Shown here in pieces: positions 8,319 to 16,412 of a DNA stretch of 38,248 bases. Below the pieces are notes generated by a model. It searched no databases. It saw only the letters and a program-made list of their open reading frames with translations, and was not told where the DNA came from. The DNA is from Gemmatimonas sp. (GTDB lineage Bacteria > Gemmatimonadota > Gemmatimonadetes > Gemmatimonadales > Gemmatimonadaceae): positions 1 through 38,248 of the forward strand of contig JANYJW010000042.1 of the NCBI GenBank assembly GCA_025361705.1, given 5' to 3'. The position numbers and the translations under genes were made by a program. The stretch's first letter is position 1; every line of letters begins with the position of its first letter.

Positions 8319-9476
8319 ATGGCCATCACGATGGCGGGGCGGACGATGGTGTTCGCATTCCTTGCAGCCGGCGCCGGGGCAGCGCTGGCGTGCGGTGGCA
8401 GGGGCGATTCGTCGGCGTTGGCCATCACGGGGCCGCCGTCGGGCGTCTCTGCGTGCCTGGGGTCGACGCTGCTCACGCAGTCGCCCATTGTGCCCAGCGC
8501 CATTTTGGAGATCGCGCCGCTCGGCAACCTGAATCCGCCGGGGCACGTGTTCCCATCTGACCACATCTATTTCTATCAGGCCGGCGGCGGCCGGGCTGCG
8601 GTCGTTGCGCCGGGCAGCATCACCATCGCGCAGGTTGGGCAGCAGACGCAGGTGACGGGCGGCCAGACGTCGACGGACTACATCGTGAAGTTCTTCGCCT
8701 GCGCCGATGTGATGTTCTACTTCTATCACGTGGTCTTGCTCGCGCCCGACCTCCTGGCCGACGTCGGTTCATTTGCTGGAGCCTGCAATCCGTCGTACGT
8801 CATCGGCACGTCCACCTACACCCAATGCTACAAGGACGTGAACATCAAGCGGACGGCCGGGGCGGCCATCGGCACGCTGGGGGCAACGGGCGCGCTCGAC
8901 TTTGGTGCCTACGATCGGCGGGTGCCGACCTTGGCATACGTCAATGCATCGCGCACGCTGGGCGGGAGCGGCGAGTTCGGGGCGAACCACACGGTCTGTC
9001 CGATCGACTATTTCCCGGCGGCCGTCGCGGGCACGCTGGGCGCCCTGTTTGGCGGGCGCGGCGCGCTGCGCACCGTGGCGCCCGTCTGCGGCGCGGTGAT
9101 GCAGGACCAAGCGGGCACGGCGCAGGGGCGCTGGTACTTCGATGCGACGGAGTCGGAGGGGCCGCATCTTGCCCTCGTGCACGACAACGTGAATCCGGGG
9201 GTCGGCGCGTTTTCCGTTGGCGCTTCCATCCCGACGCTTCCGGTCGGGGTCTACACGTTCACGCCCGTCGCCACGGGACGCATGAATGCAGACTTCAGCC
9301 GGGTGACGGCCGACGGGAACGTGTATTGCTACCAAGTCACGGGTCCGTCCGTGCCGCACATCTACGTGAAGTTGACCGACGCGAGCACGCTGATGATCGG
9401 CGCCGCGGCCGGCGCGTCGTGCGGCGATCCCGCGGCGTGGAGCGCGTCGCTCGCCGCCACGCAGTTCACGCGATAG
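8319..9476 (+). CDS. Putative lipoprotein, M23-like fold, unknown function
   Basis: About 385 residues. The N-terminus has a hydrophobic stretch ending A-A-L-A-C (C25 from this start), a possible though imperfect lipobox, then low-complexity Gly/Ser. Residues about 70-150 contain G-H-V-F-P-S-D-H-I-Y-F-Y, then V-V-A-P-G-S-I-T-I-A and a later Y-F-Y-H-V-V. This spacing recalls M23-type beta folds, but the glycine-rich active-site pattern is missing. Several cysteines in the C-terminal half may form disulfides outside the cytoplasm. Start is uncertain: ATG 8319 has AAAGGA only two bases away; ATG 8331 and ATG 8346 also keep the signal. It is divergent from the lipoprotein at 7050-8174, with which it shares the H-I-Y/W motif. 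Confidence 0.65.
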   Translation: MAITMAGRTMVFAFLAAGAGAALACGGRGDSSALAITGPPSGVSACLGSTLLTQSPIVPSAILEIAPLGNLNPPGHVFPSDHIYFYQAGGGRAAVVAPGSITIAQVGQQTQVTGGQTSTDYIVKFFACADVMFYFYHVVLLAPDLLADVGSFAGACNPSYVIGTSTYTQCYKDVNIKRTAGAAIGTLGATGALDFGAYDRRVPTLAYVNASRTLGGSGEFGANHTVCPIDYFPAAVAGTLGALFGGRGALRTVAPVCGAVMQDQAGTAQGRWYFDATESEGPHLALVHDNVNPGVGAFSVGASIPTLPVGVYTFTPVATGRMNADFSRVTADGNVYCYQVTGPSVPHIYVKLTDASTLMIGAAAGASCGDPAAWSASLAATQFTR

Positions 9477-9513
9477 GCACCAGGCGGGCGATGCCCGCCG
9501 CGCGCCCCGCGGC

Positions 9514-11871
9514 CTACTTCACAATCTCGTACGGAATGGCAGGGAGCATGCCGAGGATGGCGCGGCGTTGGGCGGCGGGGCGCGGCGTCGCATTGCGCGC
9601 GTTGGCGGCGTTGGGCGCATCTGGGCGTTCGCCGCTGACTTCGATGATGAGATTGCCGCGCTGACCGGGTTTCAGCTTGGCCGCGTCGCCACGCACGGTA
9701 AATGAAAGTCCATTGGCGCCGGCCGTCACATCGGCGACGGTGATGCCATCGGGCGGCTCGCTGAGCGTCACGTCGACATGGTCGAAGATGGCGAACGCCG
9801 GCGGCACAGCGGCGCGCACCTGCACCGTGCCGCCGGCCGGAATGTGCAGCGGCAACGCGCTGACGATGCGTGCCGCGCCTCGCATGGCGCCGCGCCCCAG
9901 CACGGCCACCCACGTCGCATCGCTGACCACGAGTGCGCGATACGCAAACGCCTGCATCACGTCATCGGCGGCCACGGCGCGGTGCGACACCGCCGTGCCA
10001 TTGATCAGCGCCTGCCCCGTGAAGCCGACGGCGATGGGATCGAACAGCATGGTCTGCAACCCCCCGCCGCGCGTGGCCCCCTGCAGCGTGACCATCGGGG
10101 CCGTGAGCGTCATGCGCACCTTGTCCTGTCCGGCCGGGATGGTGCCGCCCGCCACCGTAAAGCCGTCCGGTGCGCCGGTGAGCGACACCGTGATGTCGCC
10201 GCCAAAGCCGTCGCGCCGAATGGCCGTCACGGTGACGGGCACCGAGTTGCCGGCACTGACGTTGAGGCTCGACGGTGACACGCGGAGCTCGAAGTCGGGG
10301 CGCGGTGCGCTGAGGCGCAGGCGATACGCGTATTCCACGCCGCCCCTGCCTTGCACGTCGCCGAGCCGCACGACGTATGTGCCCGCGCGGGGCAACGTCG
10401 CCATGAGCCATGAGTCGGCGTGATGCGTCTCGAGGCCGGCGCCGCGATCCTCGTGATCGTCATTCCAGGCCACCCGGTGTCCGTCACTGTCGACGACCTC
10501 GAGCACGGCGTCGAGCGGCGAGCCGAGTCGGCGGGCCGTGACGTCGCCCACGACGACGTCACCCGCGCGGCCAGTGAACGCAAAGCTGGGACGAACGCCG
10601 GGCCGGTCGATGCGGCCATCGATGATGACAGGCAGGTTCACCGACTGCGCGCTCCCCGCAGTTGCCGCGCCAGGCTGCGCGGCCACCGTGGGGAACGTGT
10701 CAACACTGAAGGGCACGCGGTTGGACACGATCGCCCCGGCTGCACTACCGACCACGTGCACCCCCGGCGTCGCGGCCGCCGCCTCGATGGCCCCGCGCGT
10801 CGCCGCGAGGTTCCATCCAGCAAGCGTGAGCTCCGTGCGCCCGCCCGCACGCCCGCCGAGCGGAAAGACGTCGGTGACGAACGGTAGTTCGCCAATGGCG
10901 ATGCGGTACACGAAGTCGTCGCGGCCGCGATACAGCGCGTCCTTGATCTCCAGCACGTACTCGCCGTCGTCCGGCACCACGACGTGCAGCACCGGATCGG
11001 GGTTGAACCGCCAGTCGTCGTTGTACGCCAGCTCGTGTCCGCTGGCGTCGTACAGCGTGAGCGTGGTCTGCGCCCAACCGGGCACCGCATCGCCGAGATA
11101 CGGCATCAGCGCGCGGGCGCTCACCGCCGCGACGAGCACCTGGCCGCGCCGCGCGGCAAACCGATACCGATCGACGTCACCGGGCTCGTACTGGCCGGCC
11201 TGTCGCCGTCCGCCTGGCGCGCGCCGACCGATGTCGCCGGGCACGAGCCGGCCATTGACCGTCGCCGGCAGCGCAATGGACAGCTCGGCGTCGGCGCGCG
11301 TCGCCTTGTCGTCGCGCTCGAGGAACTCGGGCAGCTGCCCAACGCAGAAGACAAGGGGGTTGGTGAGGCCAGTCGGTGTTTGCAGTCGCAGCACGCGCTG
11401 GCCCGGTTCGGCGTCAGCGGCAATCGTCACCTCAAGCGTGACGAGGTGCGCGAGCGCCGGGTTGGCCTGCCGACGCGCGGCGTCGCTGATGGTGTCACGC
11501 AGGGCGAGCAGTCGCTGCCGACCGGCAGGGTCCGGCACGCCGCGGTCCTGCAGTTGCTTGAGCAGCGCCTGCGCCGTGTCGCGCTTGGCGGCGAGCGCCT
11601 GGCCCAATATCGGAAGGTCGACCTTCACGACCCGCGCGTGAACGCCGCTGCCCGACACGAGCGCATACGCGGCGCCGTTGAGCGCCTGCCCGCCGACAGT
11701 CACCTGCACCGTGGTGCCCTGCTGGCCGCCGGCGGGATACACATAGCCCGCGCGTGGCGTGGGCAGTCGCTGCTGCGCCGCGGCGGCATGCGGGGCGATG
11801 GCGATCAGCGCCATCGCGGCGCCGACGGCGCACCCCATGCGCGCAGTGCGTGCGACGACTCGAGGCGTCAC
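9514..11871 (-). CDS. Exported protein with two PPC domains
   Basis: A 785-residue secreted protein: signal peptide at 1-34 ending A-A-A-A-Q-Q, an IPT-like segment at about 38-75, a pre-peptidase C-terminal (PPC) beta domain at about 235-330 (D-V-D-R-Y-R-F, L-T-L-Y-D-A-S-G, N-D-D-W), another IPT-like part, a second PPC-like domain at about 425-520 with D-S-D-G and W-N-D-D-H, then Ig-like beta repeats to the end. No catalytic motif is visible, so it is probably a binding or scaffold protein outside the cytoplasm. Such proteins accompany DUF1501 genes in Planctomycetes. The ATG overlaps the DUF1501 stop by four bases, making it the last gene of a five-gene run. Confidence 0.82.
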   Translation of the reverse strand: MTPRVVARTARMGCAVGAAMALIAIAPHAAAAQQRLPTPRAGYVYPAGGQQGTTVQVTVGGQALNGAAYALVSGSGVHARVVKVDLPILGQALAAKRDTAQALLKQLQDRGVPDPAGRQRLLALRDTISDAARRQANPALAHLVTLEVTIAADAEPGQRVLRLQTPTGLTNPLVFCVGQLPEFLERDDKATRADAELSIALPATVNGRLVPGDIGRRAPGGRRQAGQYEPGDVDRYRFAARRGQVLVAAVSARALMPYLGDAVPGWAQTTLTLYDASGHELAYNDDWRFNPDPVLHVVVPDDGEYVLEIKDALYRGRDDFVYRIAIGELPFVTDVFPLGGRAGGRTELTLAGWNLAATRGAIEAAAATPGVHVVGSAAGAIVSNRVPFSVDTFPTVAAQPGAATAGSAQSVNLPVIIDGRIDRPGVRPSFAFTGRAGDVVVGDVTARRLGSPLDAVLEVVDSDGHRVAWNDDHEDRGAGLETHHADSWLMATLPRAGTYVVRLGDVQGRGGVEYAYRLRLSAPRPDFELRVSPSSLNVSAGNSVPVTVTAIRRDGFGGDITVSLTGAPDGFTVAGGTIPAGQDKVRMTLTAPMVTLQGATRGGGLQTMLFDPIAVGFTGQALINGTAVSHRAVAADDVMQAFAYRALVVSDATWVAVLGRGAMRGAARIVSALPLHIPAGGTVQVRAAVPPAFAIFDHVDVTLSEPPDGITVADVTAGANGLSFTVRGDAAKLKPGQRGNLIIEVSGERPDAPNAANARNATPRPAAQRRAILGMLPAIPYEIVK

Positions 11872-13184
11872 AGAATCTCCTGCAGCACGCCGCCCGCACT
11901 CATGCCCTCGGCGGCGCCCGGTATTGCGCGCACGTCGAGCCCCTGCGGGTGGGGCAGCTTCGCTTCCGGATTGATGCCGAGCAGTTGATAGACGCTAGCA
12001 ATGAGGTCGCTTGGCGACACCGGGCGGTCGCGCACCTCCTCCCCCCGCGCGTCGGACGCGCCCACCACGTGCGCGCCCCGAAAGCCGCCGCCGGCGACGA
12101 GTGTCGAGAAGACCGCGCCGTGATGATTGCGGCCGCCGTTCCACGGCGCGTCCCAGTCGATGCGCGGACGCCGGCCAAATTCGCCGCCGCACCAGACGAT
12201 GGTGCTGTCGAGGAGCCCGTGGTCCTTGAGGTCCTGCAGGAGCGTCGCGAGGCCCTGGTCGAGCTGCGGCAGCTTCTGGCGCATCACCTGGAAGTTCTGC
12301 TTGTGCGTGTCCCAGCCTTCGTAGTTGATGGTGATGTACGGGACGCCGCGCTCCACGAGCCGTCGCGCCACGAGGCATGACGCGCCAAAGGTGTTGCGGC
12401 CGTACCGTGCGCGCAGGTCGTCGGCCTCGCCCGAGAGATCAAACACCTTGCCGGCGTCGCCGAGGATGAGATCGTAGGCCTGCGTCTCCGAGCGCGTGAA
12501 GGCGTCGAGCGTCGAGTCTGCACCGGGCGCGCGATTGAGCGCCCCCAACTGGCGCAGGAGGTCGCGCCGCGCGCGCTGTCGGTCGTCGGTGACGTTCTGC
12601 GCGATGACGCCGTCGACGACGAAGCGCGCCTGCGCGGGGTCGCCACCGGTGGCGAACGGCGCATACTTGGGCCCGAGAAACCCCGCTTCGGCAAATCGCC
12701 CCTGCGGCTTGGTGAGCACCACGTAGGGCGGCACCAGCCCCTTGTAGCCGGCGTCGTATCCCTTGAACAGCGAGACCACCGCTCCCGCACTTGGGTAGAC
12801 GTCGTGGCCGTTGGACTTGCGTCCGGTCTGGACGGTGTACGACGCGGTCTCATGCGCGTTGATGCCGTGCGTCATGCCGCGGATCAACGAGTACTTGTCG
12901 GCTTGCTTGGCGAGCAGCGGGAGCAGCTCGTTGATCACCATGCCGTCGGCGTTGGTGGCAATCGGCTTGGTGAATGCGCCGCAGTAGTCGTAGCCCGCGT
13001 CGGGCTTGGGGTCGAACGTGTCGAGGTGCGACGGGCCGCCCCACATCCAGATCTGGATGACGGCCTTTGCCGTCGCCTCCGGAGCCGGGCTGGCCAGCAG
13101 GCTGCGCGCCATCCAGTGCTGGGACAGCAGCGCGCCGGCGCCGACCACGCCGTGCTTGATTGCTTCACGCCTGTTCATTGGCAT
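11868..13184 (-). CDS. DUF1501 family protein, exported
   Basis: A 438-residue DUF1501 protein, a family with an alkaline-phosphatase/sulfatase-like fold and no proven function. Visible family marks are W-M-W-G-G-P-S-H-L-D-T-F-D-P-K-P near the N-terminus, I-R-G-M-T-H-G-I-N-A-H, Y-E-G-W-D-T-H-K-Q-N-F, and W-C-G-G-E-F-G-R-R-P. The start region N-R-R-E-A-I-K-H-G-V-V-G-A-G-A-L-L is a twin-arginine-like signal. GAGG eight bases before ATG 13184 supports this start; ATG 13178 is possible. It lies 20 bases after the DUF1549/DUF1553 gene, its usual partner in Planctomycetes and Verrucomicrobia, and overlaps the PPC gene downstream. Confidence 0.88.
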   Translation of the reverse strand: MPMNRREAIKHGVVGAGALLSQHWMARSLLASPAPEATAKAVIQIWMWGGPSHLDTFDPKPDAGYDYCGAFTKPIATNADGMVINELLPLLAKQADKYSLIRGMTHGINAHETASYTVQTGRKSNGHDVYPSAGAVVSLFKGYDAGYKGLVPPYVVLTKPQGRFAEAGFLGPKYAPFATGGDPAQARFVVDGVIAQNVTDDRQRARRDLLRQLGALNRAPGADSTLDAFTRSETQAYDLILGDAGKVFDLSGEADDLRARYGRNTFGASCLVARRLVERGVPYITINYEGWDTHKQNFQVMRQKLPQLDQGLATLLQDLKDHGLLDSTIVWCGGEFGRRPRIDWDAPWNGGRNHHGAVFSTLVAGGGFRGAHVVGASDARGEEVRDRPVSPSDLIASVYQLLGINPEAKLPHPQGLDVRAIPGAAEGMSAGGVLQEIL

Positions 13185-13204
13185 GTCGTCTGCCTCGGCA
13201 ATGG

Positions 13205-14893
13205 CTAGTGGCGGTAGAGGAACTCGGGGGTGTTCATCAGGGCCCACGCCAGGTCGAGCGCGGCGGTTCGTGCGTTGATGCCGGGCGTCAGCGCGTACGC
13301 GAGCGCGGCCTTCTGTTCCGCGTCGGTGGGCAGGCGCGAGAGGATGGCGAGGTACAGGTTGGTCACGAGCTGCGGCGCGTCGGGCGAGGCGCGAAGGAGC
13401 GCCTGCAGCACCGTGCTGCGGTCGAGCTTGCCCTGAATCTGGCTCGAGTTGAGCAGCGCCAGTCGCTCGGCCGGGGTCGGCTTGTTGTCCCGTTCGCCCT
13501 CGATGCCGAGATCGCGCGGCGACCGGCCGAACGTCTTCAGAAACGGGCTGGTGATGCTGCCGTCCGCCAGCGTGATCGTGCGCCGGTCCTCAGGCACCAT
13601 GGTGAACGGTTCGGGAATCTGGCTCGAGTACTCTTCGGTGGTGCCGGTCACCTGGTCGATGGCGTCGATGAGCACTTCGGCTTCGATGGGGCGTTCCAGA
13701 TAGTACGCGAAATTCGCCGTGGCGCGCGGATCGAGTGCGGTGCCGCCGGCCGACGCGCGTTGGTAGGTGTCGGACGTCATGATCAGGCGGAACAGGCGCT
13801 TCACGTCGTAGTGCGCCGTCACCATCTCGCGCTCGAGGTATGCGAGCAGGGCCGGGTTGCTCGGCGGATTGTCGGGCCGCAGATCGTCGGGCTCATCAAC
13901 GACGCCCCGTCCGAGCAGCCACGACCAGACGCGGTTGGAGATGGCGCGCGTGAACCACGGGTTCTGCGGGGTGACCAGCCACTCGGCGAATGCCGCGCGC
14001 GGATCCTGATCAGGGGCGATGGTGACCACACGGCCGTCGGGCGCGGTGGCCCCGGCAAGCGTGGGCGCCTTGTCGGGATCGAAATAGACGATCTCCTCCT
14101 TCCACTCCTGCGTTGGCTTGTAGCCCACGTGGGTAAAGAAGGCAGACATTGCCGCCAGGCGCTCGGGCGGCCACTTCTCGGCGCGCACGCCCATGAAGGT
14201 CAGCGCGGCGGCCGACGCCAGCGCATCGGGTTTGCGACTCTGCACCGCGCGCCAGAAGTTGGCCGGCGGTTCGCGGAAGTTGCTGCCCGATGCGGTGAGC
14301 AGCGTGCGCGCGAACTCGTCGAACGGCATGTTGGCGCGCAGGCTGGCGCGGATCCAGTGGTGATACGCCTGCACGGCGTTGGGCCACAGGTTGATCGGGT
14401 ACTCCGACTTCACGCGCAGCAGGTCGCTCCACTTCATCGCCCAGTAGTCGGCAAACTCCTCGCGTGCCAGCAGGCGGTCGACGAGTCGTGCCCGCTTGAG
14501 CGAATCGGTGTCGGCGAGGAACGCGCGCACCTCAGCGGCCGTCGGCAGCGTGCCAATGGCGTCGAGCGATGCGCGGCGCAGGAACGTGGCGTCGCCGATG
14601 ATCGGCGCAGGCTGTATGCCGAGCTCCTTCAGGCGGGCAAGGACGAGGCCATCGATGGTGACCGGCACCGTGGGCGCGGCGCGAGGCGCCTTGCTGCCAG
14701 GGCGCGCCGCCGCGCGTTGCGCAGGCGGCGCGGCGCGCTTGGTGGCGGGCGACTTGGCGCTCGCCGCACCGGGTGCCGATGCGGGCGTCCTGGGCGGAGC
14801 CTTCGCCGGCGCAGGCACCTGCGCCGCACCGCGTGCGGCTGACGCGGCCGACGCGGCCGCGACGATCGCGCACAGGATCAGCGGGCGCCGCAC
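13205..14893 (-). CDS. DUF1549/DUF1553 protein lacking a haem domain
   Basis: About 562 residues. After a signal peptide (L-I-L-C-A-I-V-A-A-A-S-A-A-S-A) comes a 50-residue linker rich in Ala, Pro and Lys, then DUF1549 (F-L-R-R-A-S-L-D-A-I-G-T-L-P at about 90-105, W-A-M-K-W-S-D-L-L-R) and DUF1553 (F-T-R-A-I-S-N-R-V-W-S-W-L-L-G-R-G-V-V at about 320-340, L-L-N-S-S-Q-I-Q near the end). No C-x-x-C-H haem motif is present, although the family name PSCyt comes from versions fused to a cytochrome domain. The probable start is GTG 14893, which overlaps the end of the DAHP synthase gene by 16 bases. The frame continues upstream to 15082 inside that gene, where it has no protein-like content. Confidence 0.82.
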   Translation of the reverse strand: MRRPLILCAIVAAASAASAARGAAQVPAPAKAPPRTPASAPGAASAKSPATKRAAPPAQRAAARPGSKAPRAAPTVPVTIDGLVLARLKELGIQPAPIIGDATFLRRASLDAIGTLPTAAEVRAFLADTDSLKRARLVDRLLAREEFADYWAMKWSDLLRVKSEYPINLWPNAVQAYHHWIRASLRANMPFDEFARTLLTASGSNFREPPANFWRAVQSRKPDALASAAALTFMGVRAEKWPPERLAAMSAFFTHVGYKPTQEWKEEIVYFDPDKAPTLAGATAPDGRVVTIAPDQDPRAAFAEWLVTPQNPWFTRAISNRVWSWLLGRGVVDEPDDLRPDNPPSNPALLAYLEREMVTAHYDVKRLFRLIMTSDTYQRASAGGTALDPRATANFAYYLERPIEAEVLIDAIDQVTGTTEEYSSQIPEPFTMVPEDRRTITLADGSITSPFLKTFGRSPRDLGIEGERDNKPTPAERLALLNSSQIQGKLDRSTVLQALLRASPDAPQLVTNLYLAILSRLPTDAEQKAALAYALTPGINARTAALDLAWALMNTPEFLYRH

Positions 14894-15693
14894 GGGACCG
14901 CCGTGTGACGTCCGATGGCCGTGGCCACGGCCGCCACTTCGCGAGCGAGGGCGTCGAACTCGGCCGGCGTCACCGACTGCGCGCCGTCGGACAGCGCGAG
15001 CGCCGGGTTGGCATGCACCTCGATGATCAGTCCGTCGGCGCGCACCGCGACCGCCGCACTCGCCAGCGACGGCACCATCCATGCGTGGCCCGTGCCGTGG
15101 CTCGGGTCGACGATGACGGGCAGCAGGGAGCGCCGCCGCAGCATCGGCACGGCATTGAGGTCGAGCGTGCTGCGCGTGGACGGCTCGAACGTCCGGATAC
15201 CACGCTCGCAGAACACCACCTGGTCGTTGCCGCCGCGGAACAGGTACTCGGCTGCCGAGAGCAGTTCGTCAATCGTGCTGCCCATGCCGCGCTTGAGCAG
15301 CACCGGCACGCGACTGCGGCCAAGCTCCTCGAGCAGCGGAAAGTTCTGCATGTTGCGCGATCCCACCTGCAGCATGTCGGCGTACTGCGACACGAGGGGA
15401 ATCAGGCGCGGGTCCATGACCTCGGTGACCACGGGCAGTCCCGTTTCGGCCCGGGCCAGCGCGAGCAGCTTCAGGCCTTCTTCGCCGAGTCCGCGAAAGC
15501 TGTCGGGCGACGTGCGCGGCTTGAATGCTCCGCCGCGCAGCATGCGCGCGCCGGCATCGCGTACGGCGCGTGCCACGGTGAGCAGCTGCGTCTCGCTTTC
15601 CACGGAGCACGGCCCGGCGATGAGCACCACCTCGTCGCCGCCGAACTCCACGTCGCGCACGCGCACCGTGCTGCGCCCCGTCTGCATCGACAT
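14878..15693 (-). CDS. aroF: 3-deoxy-7-phosphoheptulonate synthase (DAHP synthase, KDO8P-like type)
   Basis: A 271-residue enzyme catalysing the first step of the shikimate pathway, from phosphoenolpyruvate and erythrose 4-phosphate, in the cytoplasm. Motifs are complete: I-A-G-P-C-S-V-E-S-E, G-G-A-F-K-P-R-T-S-P-D-S-F-R-G, V-G-S-R-N-M-Q-N, L-L-K-R-G-M, and the metal-site D-P-S-H-G-T-G and I-E-V-H. The length is that of the catalytic core alone, with no N-terminal regulatory ferredoxin-like domain and no chorismate mutase fusion, so direct feedback inhibition is not expected. It starts five bases after the Rid-family gene stop, and its 3' end overlaps the DUF1549 gene, so it is embedded in an operon of exported proteins. 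M1 at 15693 and M3 at 15687 are both possible starts. Confidence 0.93.
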   Translation of the reverse strand: MSMQTGRSTVRVRDVEFGGDEVVLIAGPCSVESETQLLTVARAVRDAGARMLRGGAFKPRTSPDSFRGLGEEGLKLLALARAETGLPVVTEVMDPRLIPLVSQYADMLQVGSRNMQNFPLLEELGRSRVPVLLKRGMGSTIDELLSAAEYLFRGGNDQVVFCERGIRTFEPSTRSTLDLNAVPMLRRRSLLPVIVDPSHGTGHAWMVPSLASAAVAVRADGLIIEVHANPALALSDGAQSVTPAEFDALAREVAAVATAIGRHTAVPCGAR

Positions 15694-15698
15694 GGCGC

Positions 15699-16295
15699 TC
15701 AGCGCCGGTCGCGCGGCAGCACGGCGATGGCCTCGATCTCGATCAGCAGGTCCTCCCGGCAGAGGCGTGCCTGAATGCCCGTGCTCGCCGGCAGCGGGTC
15801 GAGCCCCAGCCAGTTGAAGAACTCCGTGCGCACTTCATTGAAGTCGCGATAGTCGCGCTCGATGTCGCGCAGGTAGCACGATGTGCGCACGATGTCGTGC
15901 CAGGTGGCCCCCTCGGCGGCGAGCAGTTCGGAGATGTTGCGATAGGTCCGCCACAGCTGCGCGCGAAAGTCGCCGACGTGCTGCGTGAGGCCCTGCTCGT
16001 CGATGCTGGCGGTCCCCGAGATGAGCAGCGTGACCGTGTCGGCCGGTTCGTACCGGATGCCGCGTGCGAACGACGATGGCCGTTCGTAGTCGAACGCCTC
16101 GTTCAGGATGGGCGTGGCGCGCATGGCCAGGCGCGGGACAATTGCCTGCCGGTTGCGCGGCGCCGCGCGCGGCGACCCCCCGCGCGACACCAGGCCCAGC
16201 TGCTGCATCTCGGAACGCTCGGCGGCGCTGCGTGGCGTGCCGTCGCGCGGGGTCCGCGCCGCACGGGGGGAACTCTGTTTCTTGCGTGATGGCAT
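15699..16295 (-). CDS. Rid (YjgF/YER057c/UK114) family protein
   Basis: A 198-residue protein with a basic N-terminal extension of about 55 residues, starting M-P-S-R-K-K, and a Rid domain at roughly 70-195. Family marks are I-S-G-T-A-S-I-D-E-Q-G, Q-L-W-R-T-Y-R-N-I-S-E-L-L, and I-E-I-E-A-I-A-V close to the C-terminus. In RidA the enamine/imine deaminase activity needs an Arg in the motif P-A-R-S; here the aligned residues are P-A-S-T, so the arginine is lost and deaminase activity is doubtful. It is the first gene of the run ahead of DAHP synthase, five bases apart. A role near aromatic precursor metabolism is inferred only from that position. Confidence 0.82.
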   Translation of the reverse strand: MPSRKKQSSPRAARTPRDGTPRSAAERSEMQQLGLVSRGGSPRAAPRNRQAIVPRLAMRATPILNEAFDYERPSSFARGIRYEPADTVTLLISGTASIDEQGLTQHVGDFRAQLWRTYRNISELLAAEGATWHDIVRTSCYLRDIERDYRDFNEVRTEFFNWLGLDPLPASTGIQARLCREDLLIEIEAIAVLPRDRR

Positions 16296-16332
16296 CGGGT
16301 GCGGATTCCGTAAGTGGGATGCGTAGGTTGCC

Positions 16333-16380
16333 CGTTGGACGTGGCATGACGCCATGCGTTAACAGCCGCCACGTCCAACG
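16333..16380. terminator. Strong inverted repeat between dehydrogenase and Rid genes
   Basis: A perfect 13-base inverted repeat, CGTTGGACGTGGC at 16333-16345 and its reverse complement at 16368-16380, with a 22-base loop that holds a smaller 5-base stem sharing two bases with the outer arm. It lies after the stop of the leucine-dehydrogenase-like gene and before the Rid gene on the minus strand. No T-run follows, so it may be a non-classical terminator, an mRNA-stabilising hairpin or an operator. Confidence 0.45.
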
Positions 16381-16391
16381 CGTCCGGCGTG

Positions 16392-16412
16392 TACCGTCTA
16401 CCGTCTACGCAT
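16392..16412. repeat. Heptamer tandem repeat (three units)
   Basis: Two perfect copies of TACCGTC and a third diverged unit TACGCAT, in period 7. The array covers the last codons and the TAG stop of the leucine-dehydrogenase-like gene. On the minus strand the units read GCGTAGA and CGGTAGA; GCGTAGA recurs in the array at 34342-34404, so this is one member of a repeat family. Confidence 0.55.
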
